This document shows, piece by piece, positions 8,101-16,070 of a stretch of 64,000 bases of DNA. Origin of the DNA: Amycolatopsis thailandensis (GTDB taxonomy: Bacteria; Actinomycetota; Actinomycetes; Mycobacteriales; Pseudonocardiaceae); assembly GCF_002234405.1 (NCBI RefSeq), contig NZ_NMQT01000022.1, forward strand, positions 27,153 to 91,152, in the 5' to 3' direction. The notes under the pieces were generated by a model, which worked only from the letters and a program-made list of their open reading frames with translations, ran no database searches and had not been told where the DNA came from. Numbering within the stretch: position 1 is the first letter of the stretch; every line of letters starts with the position of its first letter. Both the position numbers and the translations under genes were made by a program.

Positions 8101-9864
8101 TCAGCTCCCCTCGGGTCGATAGGCAGCAGAGATGGCTGCTTCGAGCGCGGTACCCACTAAGCCGTTCCACGTGCGAACTATGTTCGGACGCGGGAGGGGG
8201 ATCGATTCCAACTCGTAGGCACTAAGGGCGACGGAGCCTGAGATGCTGCGCACCACCTGGTCCATTGTCTTCGTTGCTAGCACGCGGGTGAGGGCCTCAG
8301 GGGTGAGTACAGGATCGGGCACCGTAGGGCGGAGGACATTGACGTGGTTCTCAACCGTCACTCGACCGTGGCGAGCTTCCAATGCTTCCGTGCTCAGGTA
8401 CGCAGCAACGAGCCTACGTGACTGTTCGGGAGCGGTCGTGCGTTGGACCAGCACGGCTGGCTTGTCCAAAACCATGACCTTCAGATCAGAGGCGGCGGTA
8501 AGAGCCAGGTAACGCATCGAATCGCGAGCCGGGTCGCGGTGCAGTTCGCCGCCGTCAAGGTCAGCTGCCCAAATGACGTGGGAGCGAGTGGCACCCCACT
8601 TCGCGTGAAGATCCTTGGTTCGGCGGTTCCACACAAGAGGGCCGGTTGAGGCCCGCCAACCTAGCGACGCGAGAGAGTCCGTCATCGCCGACCCGGCGGC
8701 AGCGATCGGGGCGTCATCCGAGCGGCGAGGCAAGACCCAAGGATCACCGGTCTTTTGCACCTTCACCGTTGCGATGGTGGTTTCAGTGCTACCCATGCTG
8801 GTAATGCGTGTCTTTTGCCTCTTTCGCCGCTCAAAGGTGGCAAGGCACGTCTCCTGTAGTACAGAAGTGAAGACGCCACTGCGATCTTCGACGAAAGTCA
8901 CCGCACTCATGGAGGCATTCCGTCCGAGGTGAGTCCGCAGGTTGGAGAAATATCGACCGCTGGTGAAGCTGGTCGGTACCAGAGCTGCCAGCACCCCCTT
9001 GGCGTCGAGCGATTCGACTGCCGCAGCCATGAAGAGACCATAGAGGTTAGCGTGCCCGTACAGGACATGGGCATACCGTTCGCGCTCCGTTGTTGACAGG
9101 CGAACGCGTCCATACGGCGGATTCATCACGACTACGCGAGCTTCCTGCTCAGGAACCTCGAGGCCATCGCCTACCTGAGCCAGCGCCGGCAATGATTTCC
9201 GACGACCCTCGGGAACCCTCGCGAGTGTTGGCAGCAACTCGGCCGCAAGCACGACGTTTGCTACCCAGATGGCGGCAGGGTCGGTGTCGACACCCCCGAT
9301 CAGGCTCGGCAAGCCAGCGAGAGTCAGCGCCGGGTCCACGTCGAAGGAAGCGTGTAGGTGCTCACGCAGCGGCGGGAGCAGTAGGGCACCTGCTCCGCAG
9401 GCGGGGTCGCGCACCAGACCAGGGAGAGCCTGATTGGCCGGCGGAAGGTCAAGAGACTTGCGGGCCATGCTCCATAGATGGGCCGCCAGCTCTGGCGGCG
9501 TGTAGTGACGTCCGTGACGAGCTCTAGTTGCGGAGGTCAGGGCCTCTACATACGCGGCCCCGACCTGCTCTGGAGTCAGCGACCCCCACGAGTCACCCAG
9601 CGGAGGATCAAGCGGTACCTCGACCGGGGGGCTCGCATCCACGGCCTCCTCAACGTCCAGCCAGCGGCCTGTCAGTCCGGCAGCGGATGCTTGAGCCCTC
9701 CACCAGGCAGGAATGGCTGCCAGCACCGCTGTAGCCGTGGGCGTCAGTTCAGCCGGTCCGCCCTCGGCCACCTCGCCACGGGAACCGCGTGATCCGAGCG
9801 GACGGACAGCGGAGGCGTTTTCCACGGCTTCCGACACTGCCGCTGCGACAAGCAGGTCGGGCAT
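8101..9864 (-). CDS. N6-adenine DNA methyltransferase of the R-M system
   Basis: The start is the ATG at 9862-9864 (MPDLLVAAAVSEAV), with GAAGGAG nine bases upstream; in-frame codons further upstream lack a ribosome site. The 587-aa protein has the AdoMet motif DPACGAGALLLP (residues 153-164) and the catalytic NPPY (248-251). That is the gamma-class order of adenine methyltransferases paired with BsuBI/PstI nucleases. The C-terminal ~250 residues should be the target-recognition part. It methylates the host's recognition sites and shares an operon with the nuclease, which begins one base after its stop. Confidence 0.92.
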   Translation of the reverse strand: MPDLLVAAAVSEAVENASAVRPLGSRGSRGEVAEGGPAELTPTATAVLAAIPAWWRAQASAAGLTGRWLDVEEAVDASPPVEVPLDPPLGDSWGSLTPEQVGAAYVEALTSATRARHGRHYTPPELAAHLWSMARKSLDLPPANQALPGLVRDPACGAGALLLPPLREHLHASFDVDPALTLAGLPSLIGGVDTDPAAIWVANVVLAAELLPTLARVPEGRRKSLPALAQVGDGLEVPEQEARVVVMNPPYGRVRLSTTERERYAHVLYGHANLYGLFMAAAVESLDAKGVLAALVPTSFTSGRYFSNLRTHLGRNASMSAVTFVEDRSGVFTSVLQETCLATFERRKRQKTRITSMGSTETTIATVKVQKTGDPWVLPRRSDDAPIAAAGSAMTDSLASLGWRASTGPLVWNRRTKDLHAKWGATRSHVIWAADLDGGELHRDPARDSMRYLALTAASDLKVMVLDKPAVLVQRTTAPEQSRRLVAAYLSTEALEARHGRVTVENHVNVLRPTVPDPVLTPEALTRVLATKTMDQVVRSISGSVALSAYELESIPLPRPNIVRTWNGLVGTALEAAISAAYRPEGS

Positions 9865-10038
9865 GAGGGCAGACTCCTTCAACGATCGGGACCCGGCGAA
9901 GCCTATCCAGTTCGACCAGTGGAAGCTGTCATTGGGGCTACGACGCGCTGAGATCAACACTCACCAGCACAACGACTGCGGGTACTCGCGCAGAGAGACT
10001 GTCAACGGTTGCTCCACTTGGAGCACGTCCACGCGATC

Positions 10039-10068
10039 ATGACAGGCGGTACGTGCTGCGCCTAGAAT
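10039..10068 (+). promoter_or_regulatory. Promoter placing the transcript start at the EVE start codon
   Basis: ATGACA (10039-10044) and TAGAAT (10063-10068) are separated by 18 bases, matching a vegetative -35/-10 pair. The expected start point, about 7 bases after the -10, is the G of the GTG at 10075. No ribosome site is present, so the mRNA is probably leaderless, as is frequent in actinobacteria. Confidence 0.55.
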
Positions 10069-10074
10069 CTCCCT

Positions 10075-10581
10075 GTGACTGGCGCGTACCTCGTGGTGAT
10101 CAGCGACGCTGCGGCGCTAGCGTGGGTGCTCGGCGAACGACGCATGGCCTTTCCTGAAGCACGCCGTCGTCAGGTGGACGCCCTCTCAAAGGGTGATGAG
10201 GTGTTCATCTACACCGCACGCGGATGTTTTAACAACCCAACACGCGACCGAGGCAGGATCATCGGGTACGCGAAGGCCACCACATCTGCGCTTGACCTCG
10301 ACGAGCCGGTAACAATCGGTCACAGAACCTTCACGCTTGGCTGCGGTCTGCGGGTATTGGGTGTGGCTCCCCTGAGAACGGGTGTAGAACTCGCCCCGCT
10401 TGTGCATCGCCTGGATGCCTTCCCAGATCCAGCGAGTTGGAGTGCACGACTTCGCCAGCCACCCCTAAGCCTGTCCGAGGCTGACGTCGCCTCGATTCGC
10501 GAGCAACTGGACCTGCTTATCGAACCTCTCAGCAACCACCTAGCCGACTATCTTACGCAAGCCAAACTGTCGATCACTTAG
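10075..10581 (+). CDS. EVE domain-containing protein
   Basis: The 168-aa protein is almost entirely an EVE (PUA-like) domain: YLVVISDAAALAWVLGERRM, FIYTARGCFNNPTRDRGRII, then a C-terminal SWSARLRQPPLSLSEADVAS. EVE domains form an aromatic-lined pocket that binds modified bases, and they occur in modification-dependent restriction enzymes as well as alone. It lies divergent to the R-M operon inside the same low-G+C segment, so it may read methylated or otherwise modified DNA as part of the defence locus, though no direct evidence links them. The start is a GTG without a leader. Confidence 0.85.
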   Translation: MTGAYLVVISDAAALAWVLGERRMAFPEARRRQVDALSKGDEVFIYTARGCFNNPTRDRGRIIGYAKATTSALDLDEPVTIGHRTFTLGCGLRVLGVAPLRTGVELAPLVHRLDAFPDPASWSARLRQPPLSLSEADVASIREQLDLLIEPLSNHLADYLTQAKLSIT

Positions 10582-10793
10582 CGCGCGTCTCGGCGAGTGC
10601 CTCCGGCTCCTTCAATGCGCGTCGGGCTGCGCAACCGATGGATCGGTGGCTCTAGAAGGGCGGCAAAGTGCTGGGGGCCCGCCCATCGCGACACAGTGAC
10701 CGGGACTGCCGTCTCGGCGCCATGTCGAAGCGACTCGGATAGATCCGCTGCGCCACCGCGGGGTGCTTCAACGAGAAGCTGACCGTAAGCGCC

Positions 10794-11561
10794 ATGACAT
10801 GGACAGAACCGAGCGTCGTCATCGTCCCGTCGCTGCCGGGATTCGCCTTCTCCCCGCAACGGCCCTCGCTCACGGATCCCTTGCAGACACACGAACTGTG
10901 GCACTTGCTCATGCGAGAGGAACTGGGCCTGGCCAGGTACGGTGCGCACGGCACAGACCTGGGCGCGGGCATCACCTCCCGGCTGGCCGAAGCCCATCCC
11001 GACGCTCTGGTGGGTATCCACCTCGGTGCCGTCGCCAGTCCGGTCGCCTACGACGACGAGAGCATCACCACGCAGGAGCGCGCCTATCTCGACTCGGTGA
11101 AGACCTGGTCGGCGAAGGAAGGCGCGTATCAGCACCAGCAGAGCACCCGACCCGTCACCTTGGCCTCCGGGCTGGCCGACTCACCGACCGGGCTGCTCGC
11201 ATGGATGATCGAGAAGTACCGTGCGTGGAGCGACTGCGGAGGTGACCTGTCCTCGCGGTTCAGCGACGACTTCCTGCTGACACAGGCGTCGCTCTACTGG
11301 CTCACCAACACCATCTCGACCTCGTTCCGGCCGTACTACGAGTACAGCGAGAACATGACACGCAGAGTCGAGCGAATCGATGTCCCCACCGCCTTTGTAC
11401 TGTTCCCGGCCGACCTCACCCGGCCGCCGCGCAGCTGGGCCGAGCGCACCTACAACATCACGAGATACACGGAAATGCCCCGCGGCGGGCATTTCCCCGC
11501 ACATGAAGAACCCGAGCTGCTCGCTCACGACCTCACCGACTTCTTCCAACTGCCGCGGTGA
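10794..11561 (+). pseudogene. 5'-truncated epoxide hydrolase-like protein
   Basis: The frame encodes the middle and C-terminal parts of an alpha/beta-hydrolase of the epoxide hydrolase family: VVIVPSLPGFAFSPQRPSLT, then AHGTDLGAGITSRLAEAHPD and the terminal GGHFPAHEEPELLAHDLTDF. Full-length relatives are ~370-390 aa with ~110 residues before the PSLPGF motif. Here only ~10 unrelated residues precede it. The nucleophile-elbow region is retained, but the N-terminal beta sheet and the HGWPGS oxyanion segment are missing, so activity is unlikely. The break marks the right edge of the R-M island. Confidence 0.7.
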
Positions 11562-11632
11562 GAACCGGATTTTGTCGTGCGGGGGGGGGCGAGTGCGCGA
11601 TCACCGATCATCAACCAGCAGCTCAGCGAGCG

Positions 11633-11776
11633 TCAACGGACTTTTCTGTGGAGGAAAACGATCGCGCCTCCGGCTGCGGCGAGACCAGCGAGGATCGCGG
11701 CGGGTACGTCCCTGGCGGCGAGGTAGGTCAGGAAGCCGACGATCGCACCGCAGACGAACGCGAGCAGTAGGACCAC
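11633..11776 (-). CDS. Possible 47-aa membrane protein
   Basis: A short reverse frame with coherent composition encodes two hydrophobic segments (VVLLLAFVCGAIVGFLTYLA and ILAGLAAAGGAIVFLH) and a basic tail HRKVR. The only usual start is a GTG at 11774-11776, which has no ribosome site. The reading frame stays protein-like a few codons further upstream to a stop inside the adjoining palindrome. It may be a small gene or the tail of one. Confidence 0.35.
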   Translation of the reverse strand: MVLLLAFVCGAIVGFLTYLAARDVPAAILAGLAAAGGAIVFLHRKVR

Positions 11777-11797
11777 CGCGGCGTACGTAGCGGACAG

Positions 11798-11828
11798 CCG
11801 GGGGTGATTACGCCGTAATCACCCCCGG
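11798..11828. repeat. 31-bp perfect palindrome
   Basis: CCGGGGGTGATTACG (11798-11812), one central C, then CGTAATCACCCCCGG (11814-11828): 15-bp arms with no mismatch. A one-base centre suits a protein-binding dyad or a cruciform more than an RNA terminator loop. It sits just upstream of the small reverse membrane-protein frame. Confidence 0.6.
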
Positions 11829-11887
11829 TGTCTAGCCGCCGATCGTGTCCTCACCGGTGAAGTGCCTCAGTGGTCTATGGGGTCTGA

Positions 11888-11962
11888 TCAGCAGCGGTAG
11901 TTGAACAGTCCCTGGATCTCCCACAGCACGGCGGAGAGCTCGCGGGTTCCTGGCCTGGCCAT
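11888..11962 (-). CDS. Candidate 24-aa peptide gene
   Basis: The reverse ATG at 11960-11962 opens a self-contained frame, with an in-frame stop 13 codons upstream. It encodes MARPGTRELSAV followed by LWEIQG and the C-terminal LFNYRC. GAGGGG lies about ten bases upstream. The composition is strongly protein-like and no longer frame surrounds it. It could be a small peptide such as a signalling or RiPP-like leader-core, or a fragment. No modifying enzyme is nearby. Confidence 0.3.
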   Translation of the reverse strand: MARPGTRELSAVLWEIQGLFNYRC

Positions 11963-12050
11963 CACCAGCAAACCCCTCCAACAGCTACGATTGCCGGTTC
12001 AGATCATCTGGAGCTGTGCGGGGCGCGACAGCACGAGCGCAAAAATTTGG

Positions 12051-12078
12051 CGGGTCTCCCGCGCTCACAGGAGACCCG
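12051..12078 (-). terminator. Intrinsic terminator on the reverse strand
   Basis: CGGGTCTCC (12051-12059) pairs with GGAGACCCG (12070-12078). Reading the reverse strand, the hairpin is followed by CCAAATTTTTG, a T-run of the classic rho-independent type. It must serve a reverse transcript starting to the right, but no clear gene is seen there. Confidence 0.6.
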
Positions 12079-12294
12079 TCGAGGTCTGTGCCCATTCCGG
12101 TTAGAGTGGCCCAGTCCGTGTCCCAGTGTCGCTCGGTGATCGTCGCCAGCGAAAGGGGCGCCAGCCCTGTTTTTGGCCAAACAACGGGGTGGGGGCCGAC
12201 CAAAACAACGCGGGAGCGAAGTCAAAACATCGTTCTCTGGTGCGGCTAGGGTGCTCTGCTGGACGATGGTAAGCAACGCGGTGTGTACGAGGTC

Positions 12295-12320
12295 GTCCGG
12301 GAAGCGCTCACTTCCCGGAC
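12295..12320. terminator. 10-bp hairpin upstream of a small membrane-protein gene
   Basis: GTCCGGGAAG (12295-12304) and CTTCCCGGAC (12311-12320) form a perfect stem with a 6-base loop. It is followed on the forward strand by GCTGTTTCG, not a clean T-run. It may end upstream transcription or lie in the leader of the gene at 12377. Confidence 0.45.
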
Positions 12321-12376
12321 GGTGCTGTTTCGTCGTCGCCGTTCGCAGCCCATTCCGGTGCAGAGAAAGGCTTGTG

Positions 12377-12622
12377 ATGGTTCAGGTTTCCCGCAGGCGC
12401 CCGAGAGTGCCCGCCTCCGCCACACCCGGGTTCGAGGCGGCCTGGAAGTTCCCTTCCGCTCAAGCGTTCAAGCTGGTCAGCTTCGGTGTGATCGCGTGTT
12501 TTGTGGAGGTTCTCATCCTTCAGGGGCAGTCCGTCGTGGTCGCCGTTTCCGCAGCTGTGGCGCTCGCGACCTGCACAGGAATCGGCCGCGGTCTGGCTCA
12601 GCGCCAGCGCGGTCACTGCTGA
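12377..12622 (+). CDS. Small membrane protein, hypothetical
   Basis: The 81-aa product starts at an ATG six bases after AGAAAGG. After a basic N-terminus (MVQVSRRRPRVPASATPGFE) it has two hydrophobic segments (LVSFGVIACFVEVLIL and VVVAVSAAVALATCTGIGRG) and a basic tail RQRGHC, so it should be a two-pass inner-membrane protein. No family is recognised. A hairpin follows directly after its stop, separating it from the regulator downstream. Confidence 0.6.
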   Translation: MVQVSRRRPRVPASATPGFEAAWKFPSAQAFKLVSFGVIACFVEVLILQGQSVVVAVSAAVALATCTGIGRGLAQRQRGHC

Positions 12623-12637
12623 CCTAGCGACGGGCCC

Positions 12638-12669
12638 GGTGTGCTCGCGAACAGGTTTGTGAGCACACC
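12638..12669. terminator. Hairpin after the small membrane-protein gene
   Basis: GGTGTGCTC (12638-12646) and GAGCACACC (12661-12669) pair perfectly around 14 bases. The repeat begins 16 bases after the stop of the 81-aa gene and argues against starting the next gene at the GTG inside it (12641). Confidence 0.5.
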
Positions 12670-12688
12670 GGATCACCGGCACACCCGT

Positions 12689-13828
12689 ATGCCTCGTGGT
12701 GAGAAGCCTCTCGACATGACCCGCGGCCCGGTCGCGGAGTTCGCTGCGGAACTCCGCGCACTGCGCCGCGCCGCTGGCACGCCCACCTACCGGACCCTGG
12801 CCAGACAGGCCAACTACTCGATCACGGTCCTTTCCCAGGCCGCAGCCGGTGTCACGGTCCCGGCCTGGCCGGCTGTGAAGGCCTTTGTCGTGGCTTGCGG
12901 CGGCGACCCGCTGGACTGGGAACAGCGCTGGCAGACCATGCGCCGGGACCAGGACATCCACGACACCATCGTGAACCAGCCTCCACCGAGTGAACCGCAA
13001 GCCTCGGACGCGTTCCAGATCGTCCGCAGCGCGCAGGATCGCCAGATCAGCTCCGAAATGGCCGGATCCAAAATGGTTGCCAGCAGCTTCGGTCCCAGCA
13101 TCTGCACGCGTGCGGACACAACAGCTGTCGTGAAGGTTTTCCTGCTCGATGACCATGAACTTGTCCGCACCGGGCTACGGGCGCTGATAGAGAGCCAGCC
13201 GGACATGGCCGTGGTCGGCGAGGCCGCCACCGCAGCTGAGGCGAGAACACGGCTCCCGCTGACGAGACCGAGGCCGGATGTGGCGATCCTCGACATCCGC
13301 CTCCCCGACGAGGACGGGATCAGCGTCTGCCGATTCGCTCGAACAACTATGGAATCGGCGCCGACGTGCCTGATGCTGACCTCCTACGCCGACGACGACG
13401 CGGTAGTCGCCTCGATGAACGCCGGCGCTGCCGGGTTCCTCCTGAAGGACACCCGGGCCGAGGACCTTCTCAAGGCAATCCGCCTGCTGGCCGCAGGTGG
13501 GACGCTGCTCAACCCTGATGTGCTGAACTTGGCGATAGGCAGACTGAGGAAAAGAAATCAGGGCCTCCTCGACCTGACCGAACGGGAGCGCGAGATCTTC
13601 GATCTGCTCGGCGAGGGCATGAGCAACGACGAGATCGCGCGACAGTTGCTCGTCTCGCCGCAAACCATAGCCACCTTCACCCATCGGATCATGCAGAAGC
13701 AGGGATTCGGCCGCCGCCAGGAACTAGTAGTGACGGCAGCCCGGCTCCTGGAACGCCGCCGCAACAGAGCCGACGCCCAAGAACTTGCTGACCGGCTCAC
13801 CGCCGTCTACTCGGTTAAAGATCAGTAG
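12689..13828 (+). CDS. Hybrid regulator: XRE-like HTH + receiver + LuxR HTH
   Basis: One uninterrupted 379-aa frame joins two regulator types. Residues 1-82 (MPRGEKPLDM, TYRTLARQANYSITVLSQAA, ACGGDPLDWEQRWQ) are the XRE-type HTH module found at the N-terminus of large actinobacterial regulators. After a ~65-residue linker, residues 147-275 form a receiver with D154/D155, phosphoacceptor D202 (AILDIRLPDEDG), T231 and K253. Residues 293-356 are a LuxR/NarL HTH (LTEREREIFDLLGEGMSNDE). It would be a DNA-binding response regulator with two DNA-binding domains. No histidine kinase is adjacent. The start MPRGEK matches how this XRE family begins; GTG 12641 lies in a hairpin. A fused assembly error is possible but nothing suggests one. 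Confidence 0.85.
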   Translation: MPRGEKPLDMTRGPVAEFAAELRALRRAAGTPTYRTLARQANYSITVLSQAAAGVTVPAWPAVKAFVVACGGDPLDWEQRWQTMRRDQDIHDTIVNQPPPSEPQASDAFQIVRSAQDRQISSEMAGSKMVASSFGPSICTRADTTAVVKVFLLDDHELVRTGLRALIESQPDMAVVGEAATAAEARTRLPLTRPRPDVAILDIRLPDEDGISVCRFARTTMESAPTCLMLTSYADDDAVVASMNAGAAGFLLKDTRAEDLLKAIRLLAAGGTLLNPDVLNLAIGRLRKRNQGLLDLTEREREIFDLLGEGMSNDEIARQLLVSPQTIATFTHRIMQKQGFGRRQELVVTAARLLERRRNRADAQELADRLTAVYSVKDQ

Positions 13829-13896
13829 AGAGATCAAGCCGACCCCCCGCTGGCTGATCTTGTTGCGTGCGCAACCACTCGCCGTCTCGCGCCATC

Positions 13897-13931
13897 TTGT
13901 TCGGGATAAGGCCATATTATCCGGAACAAGA
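13897..13931. repeat. 14-bp inverted repeat with 7-base spacer
   Basis: CTTGTTCGGGATAA (13897-13910) and TTATCCGGAACAAG (13918-13931) are inverted copies with one mismatch. There is no T-run, and the A/T-rich core suggests a protein-binding dyad or a recombination site more than a terminator. It lies 69 bases after the hybrid regulator. Confidence 0.5.
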
Positions 13932-14004
13932 CGTCTCCGGTCGGAAACCGACTTGGGCGGACGCCGTGCGAGGCGACAGCTCGCTGACTCGGGAAACGAC
14001 ATCA

Positions 14005-14072
14005 GGTGTCAGTACGTCGGCGACGCTCGGTGTCAGTAGAACTGGCCCTGCGGGAGCCCGGGGCGTGTCAGT
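14005..14072. repeat. Three spaced TGTCAGT direct repeats
   Basis: GGTGTCAGT occurs at 14005 and 14029 and GTGTCAGT at 14065, so the copies are 24 and 36 bases apart, multiples of about one helical turn. An inverted relative (GTGCTGACA) follows near 14087. They could be operator half-sites or accessory recombination sites. Confidence 0.4.
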
Positions 14073-14115
14073 GATGTCGCCTCGGTGCTGACATCGAGTT
14101 TCCAGTGGTTCAAGA

Positions 14116-14160
14116 CCGGGCGCGCCCTGCGGGTTGGGGGCTTCCCGTCGGCGCGCCCGG
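14116..14160. repeat. 11-bp G+C-rich inverted repeat
   Basis: CCGGGCGCGCC (14116-14126) and GGCGCGCCCGG (14150-14160) pair perfectly around 23 bases. It could fold as a terminator-like hairpin on either strand. No adjacent intact gene explains it. Confidence 0.4.
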
Positions 14161-14417
14161 CGGGGAAATTCTGCGTCTCGGTGACTCCGAAGTCGAACAC
14201 GGAAGTGTGGACGTACGGCTTGGTCGCTGCTCGCGCCCCGGGCTCGGCTGCGCCGACTGCGCGTCCTGCCTTCATCCGTTACTGTCGTCAAATGACCCTT
14301 TGAAGACATTCGGCCAGTTGGTCCAAACGACCGGCCGGATCGTGTGGAAACGGGCGCGCCGTGTCGATGTCCGGAGGCGTCTGCGCGAATGTCCCGAAGT
14401 TCCGTGCACGGTCTCGT

Positions 14418-14690
14418 TCAGACCGTTGGGCGGGATCGCCAAGGGGCGTCCGGGTCGGTCAGGGTGTCGAGCATGAGTTGGCACCAGGTAAGAGCGGCGT
14501 TGACGGCGAGTTGGGCATGACGGGGCCGAAGGCCGACTCGCCGTGTTCCGGGTCCGTGTCCAGTGCCGGTGAGGTTGCGGAGCTCGTTGACGCCGAGTGC
14601 AACGCCGCTGGCAGACCCGAGGATCTTCTTCACCGCGTCACTACTGTCCGGCCCAGGCGTGACCGAGGTCGGGTGTAGCTGCAGGCCTCC
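14418..14690 (-). pseudogene. Abi_C-domain protein fragment
   Basis: The reverse frame encodes LHPTSVTPGPDSSDAVKKIL, then LGVNELRNLTGTGHG and RPRHAQLAVNAALTWCQLML ending near APWRSRPTV. The NELRN...GHG...RHA..A..A pattern is the abortive infection C-terminal domain (Abi_C). Only this C-terminal part of ~90 residues is present. Upstream the frame runs into sequence belonging to the recombinase remnant on the opposite strand, so the N-terminal part has been replaced. Complete proteins with this domain are linked to phage defence. Confidence 0.55.
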
Positions 14691-14699
14691 ATTCGAGGG

Positions 14700-16070
14700 T
14701 TGATACAACTCGGTCAAAACCACAACAGGTGGTACGTGCAAGACGTCGTCGGCATGCTGTACGAAGTCCTGAACATGCTCGAGTTGTCGTGGGGCGGCAC
14801 CTGCACTCACGTCCGGGAGGGCTACAACATCGGTAAACCGGCCCTACGGGTACCGCGCGAAGATCCTGTGTCATCCCAACCCCGCGAAAGCCGAGAAGGG
14901 GATCACGAAGACGCGCCTGGAGCCGGACGGAGAACGAGCGCAAACCGTGGCCCTGATCGCGAAATGGCGCTACCACGAAGCTCTCGGATTCGACACGATT
15001 GCCGAGCGCCTGAACCAGGACACCGATGAGCATCCACCACCACAGCCACCCGGAGGGAGCCGAGCGCAGGGCGCGTGGTCGACGTCCAGTGTCGCTGACA
15101 TCCTGAAGAACCCGAAATACACCGGGTACCAGGTCTACAACCGGCGGGCCCGTCGCAGCCGCGGCGCATGGAACCGGCAGAATCCGCCGGAAATGTGGGT
15201 CTGGTCAACTGACCCCGTGCACGAACCTCTCATTCCCAAGTGGATGTTCGACGAGATGACCGCCACCAGAACCCAGCGCCGAGGATCACGCGACGGTGCC
15301 GGACTGAAGAAGGATCCCCGCGCGAAACGCACCTACCTGCTGCGAAGCCGCGTCACCTGTGACTGTGGCCGCCGCATGATGGGCATGGCACGTAAATCCG
15401 GCGTCTACTACCGCTGCCACCCGGCGGGCAACAATCGCGGGCGACCGGACAAGCACGAGGGTCACCCGCCCACTGTCTACATCCGCGAAGACCTCATCCT
15501 CGAGCAAGTAGAGGCCTTCTTCAACGAGCGCCTGTTCGGCGCCCAGCGACACGAGCTACTCGTGGCAGGCCAAGACGACGGCCAGAACGCCAAAAGACAG
15601 GACACCGAACGCCGACGGCAAGCGCTCCGGAAGAAGATCGCCGACACCGCCCGCAAACAAGACAATCTGCTACGTCAAGCAGAAGACGCAGACCCCGACG
15701 ATCCCTTCATTCAAGGCCTCAGGCAGCGCTACAACGACGTCTTCAATGAGCGCAAACACTCCTCGACGCATTAAGCCGAATCACCGGATACGCCGACGAC
15801 CCGCGCCAGGCGAACCCGGCCCAGGTGAACCTGCTAACCGCCCTGCCCTATCTGAAGGCCAACCTGCGCCACGCCCCAGCAGACCAGCTGCATCGCCTGC
15901 TAGCCATGACGCAGCTCACGATCAAGGTCCACTGCCAGCAGGATGACCAAGCGACCATTACAGCCAGGTTACCTGGGGATTTGGACGCGATAGCCGCCAT
16001 CGGCGACGCTGCATCAAGACAACAATGCCCAGGCCAAGCTCACTGTGCATCCTGCGAGTGCCCCCGGTGA
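14700..16070 (+). pseudogene. Degenerate large serine recombinase
   Basis: Three frames together give the recombinase and zinc-ribbon parts of a large serine recombinase. The segment THVREGYNIGKP (to ~14840) continues after a +1 shift as YGYRAKIL and TVALIAKWRYHEALGFDTIA. Then come NPKYTGYQVYNRRA, the zinc ribbon CDCGRRMMGMARKSGVYYRC, and a coiled segment. A second shift near 15770 leads to ITGYADDPRQANPAQ and VNLLTALPYLKANL. The N-terminal catalytic resolvase domain with its active serine is absent. The remnant ends against the 3' end of the tRNA gene, a usual place for integrated elements. It cannot be active. Confidence 0.75.

Larger units (their letters stand above)
13829..14417. other. 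Repeat-rich stretch without a clear gene
   Basis: No frame here is convincingly coding. It contains three inverted repeats (GTTGCG/CGCAAC at 13863-13876, and the two listed separately) and three TGTCAGT repeats. A forward frame near 14300-14400 gives FGQLVQTTGRIVWKRARRVD, which may be a decayed protein. The context (Abi_C fragment, recombinase remnant, tRNA) suggests the edge of an old mobile element. Confidence 0.45.

Noticed and set aside
10600..10790. Reverse frame reading VSRWAGPQHFAALLEPPIHR
   Set aside because: It looks partly protein-like but has no start and no family match, and it lies in the scarred right edge of the island. I could not support it as a gene.
11581..11589. Run of nine G
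   Set aside because: It lies after the hydrolase remnant's stop with no in-frame gene to switch, so phase variation is unlikely. It may be a sequencing artefact.
14947..15774. Serine recombinase as an intact gene from 14947
   Set aside because: The frame lacks the catalytic domain and continues coherently only after frameshifts on both sides, so it was called a pseudogene.
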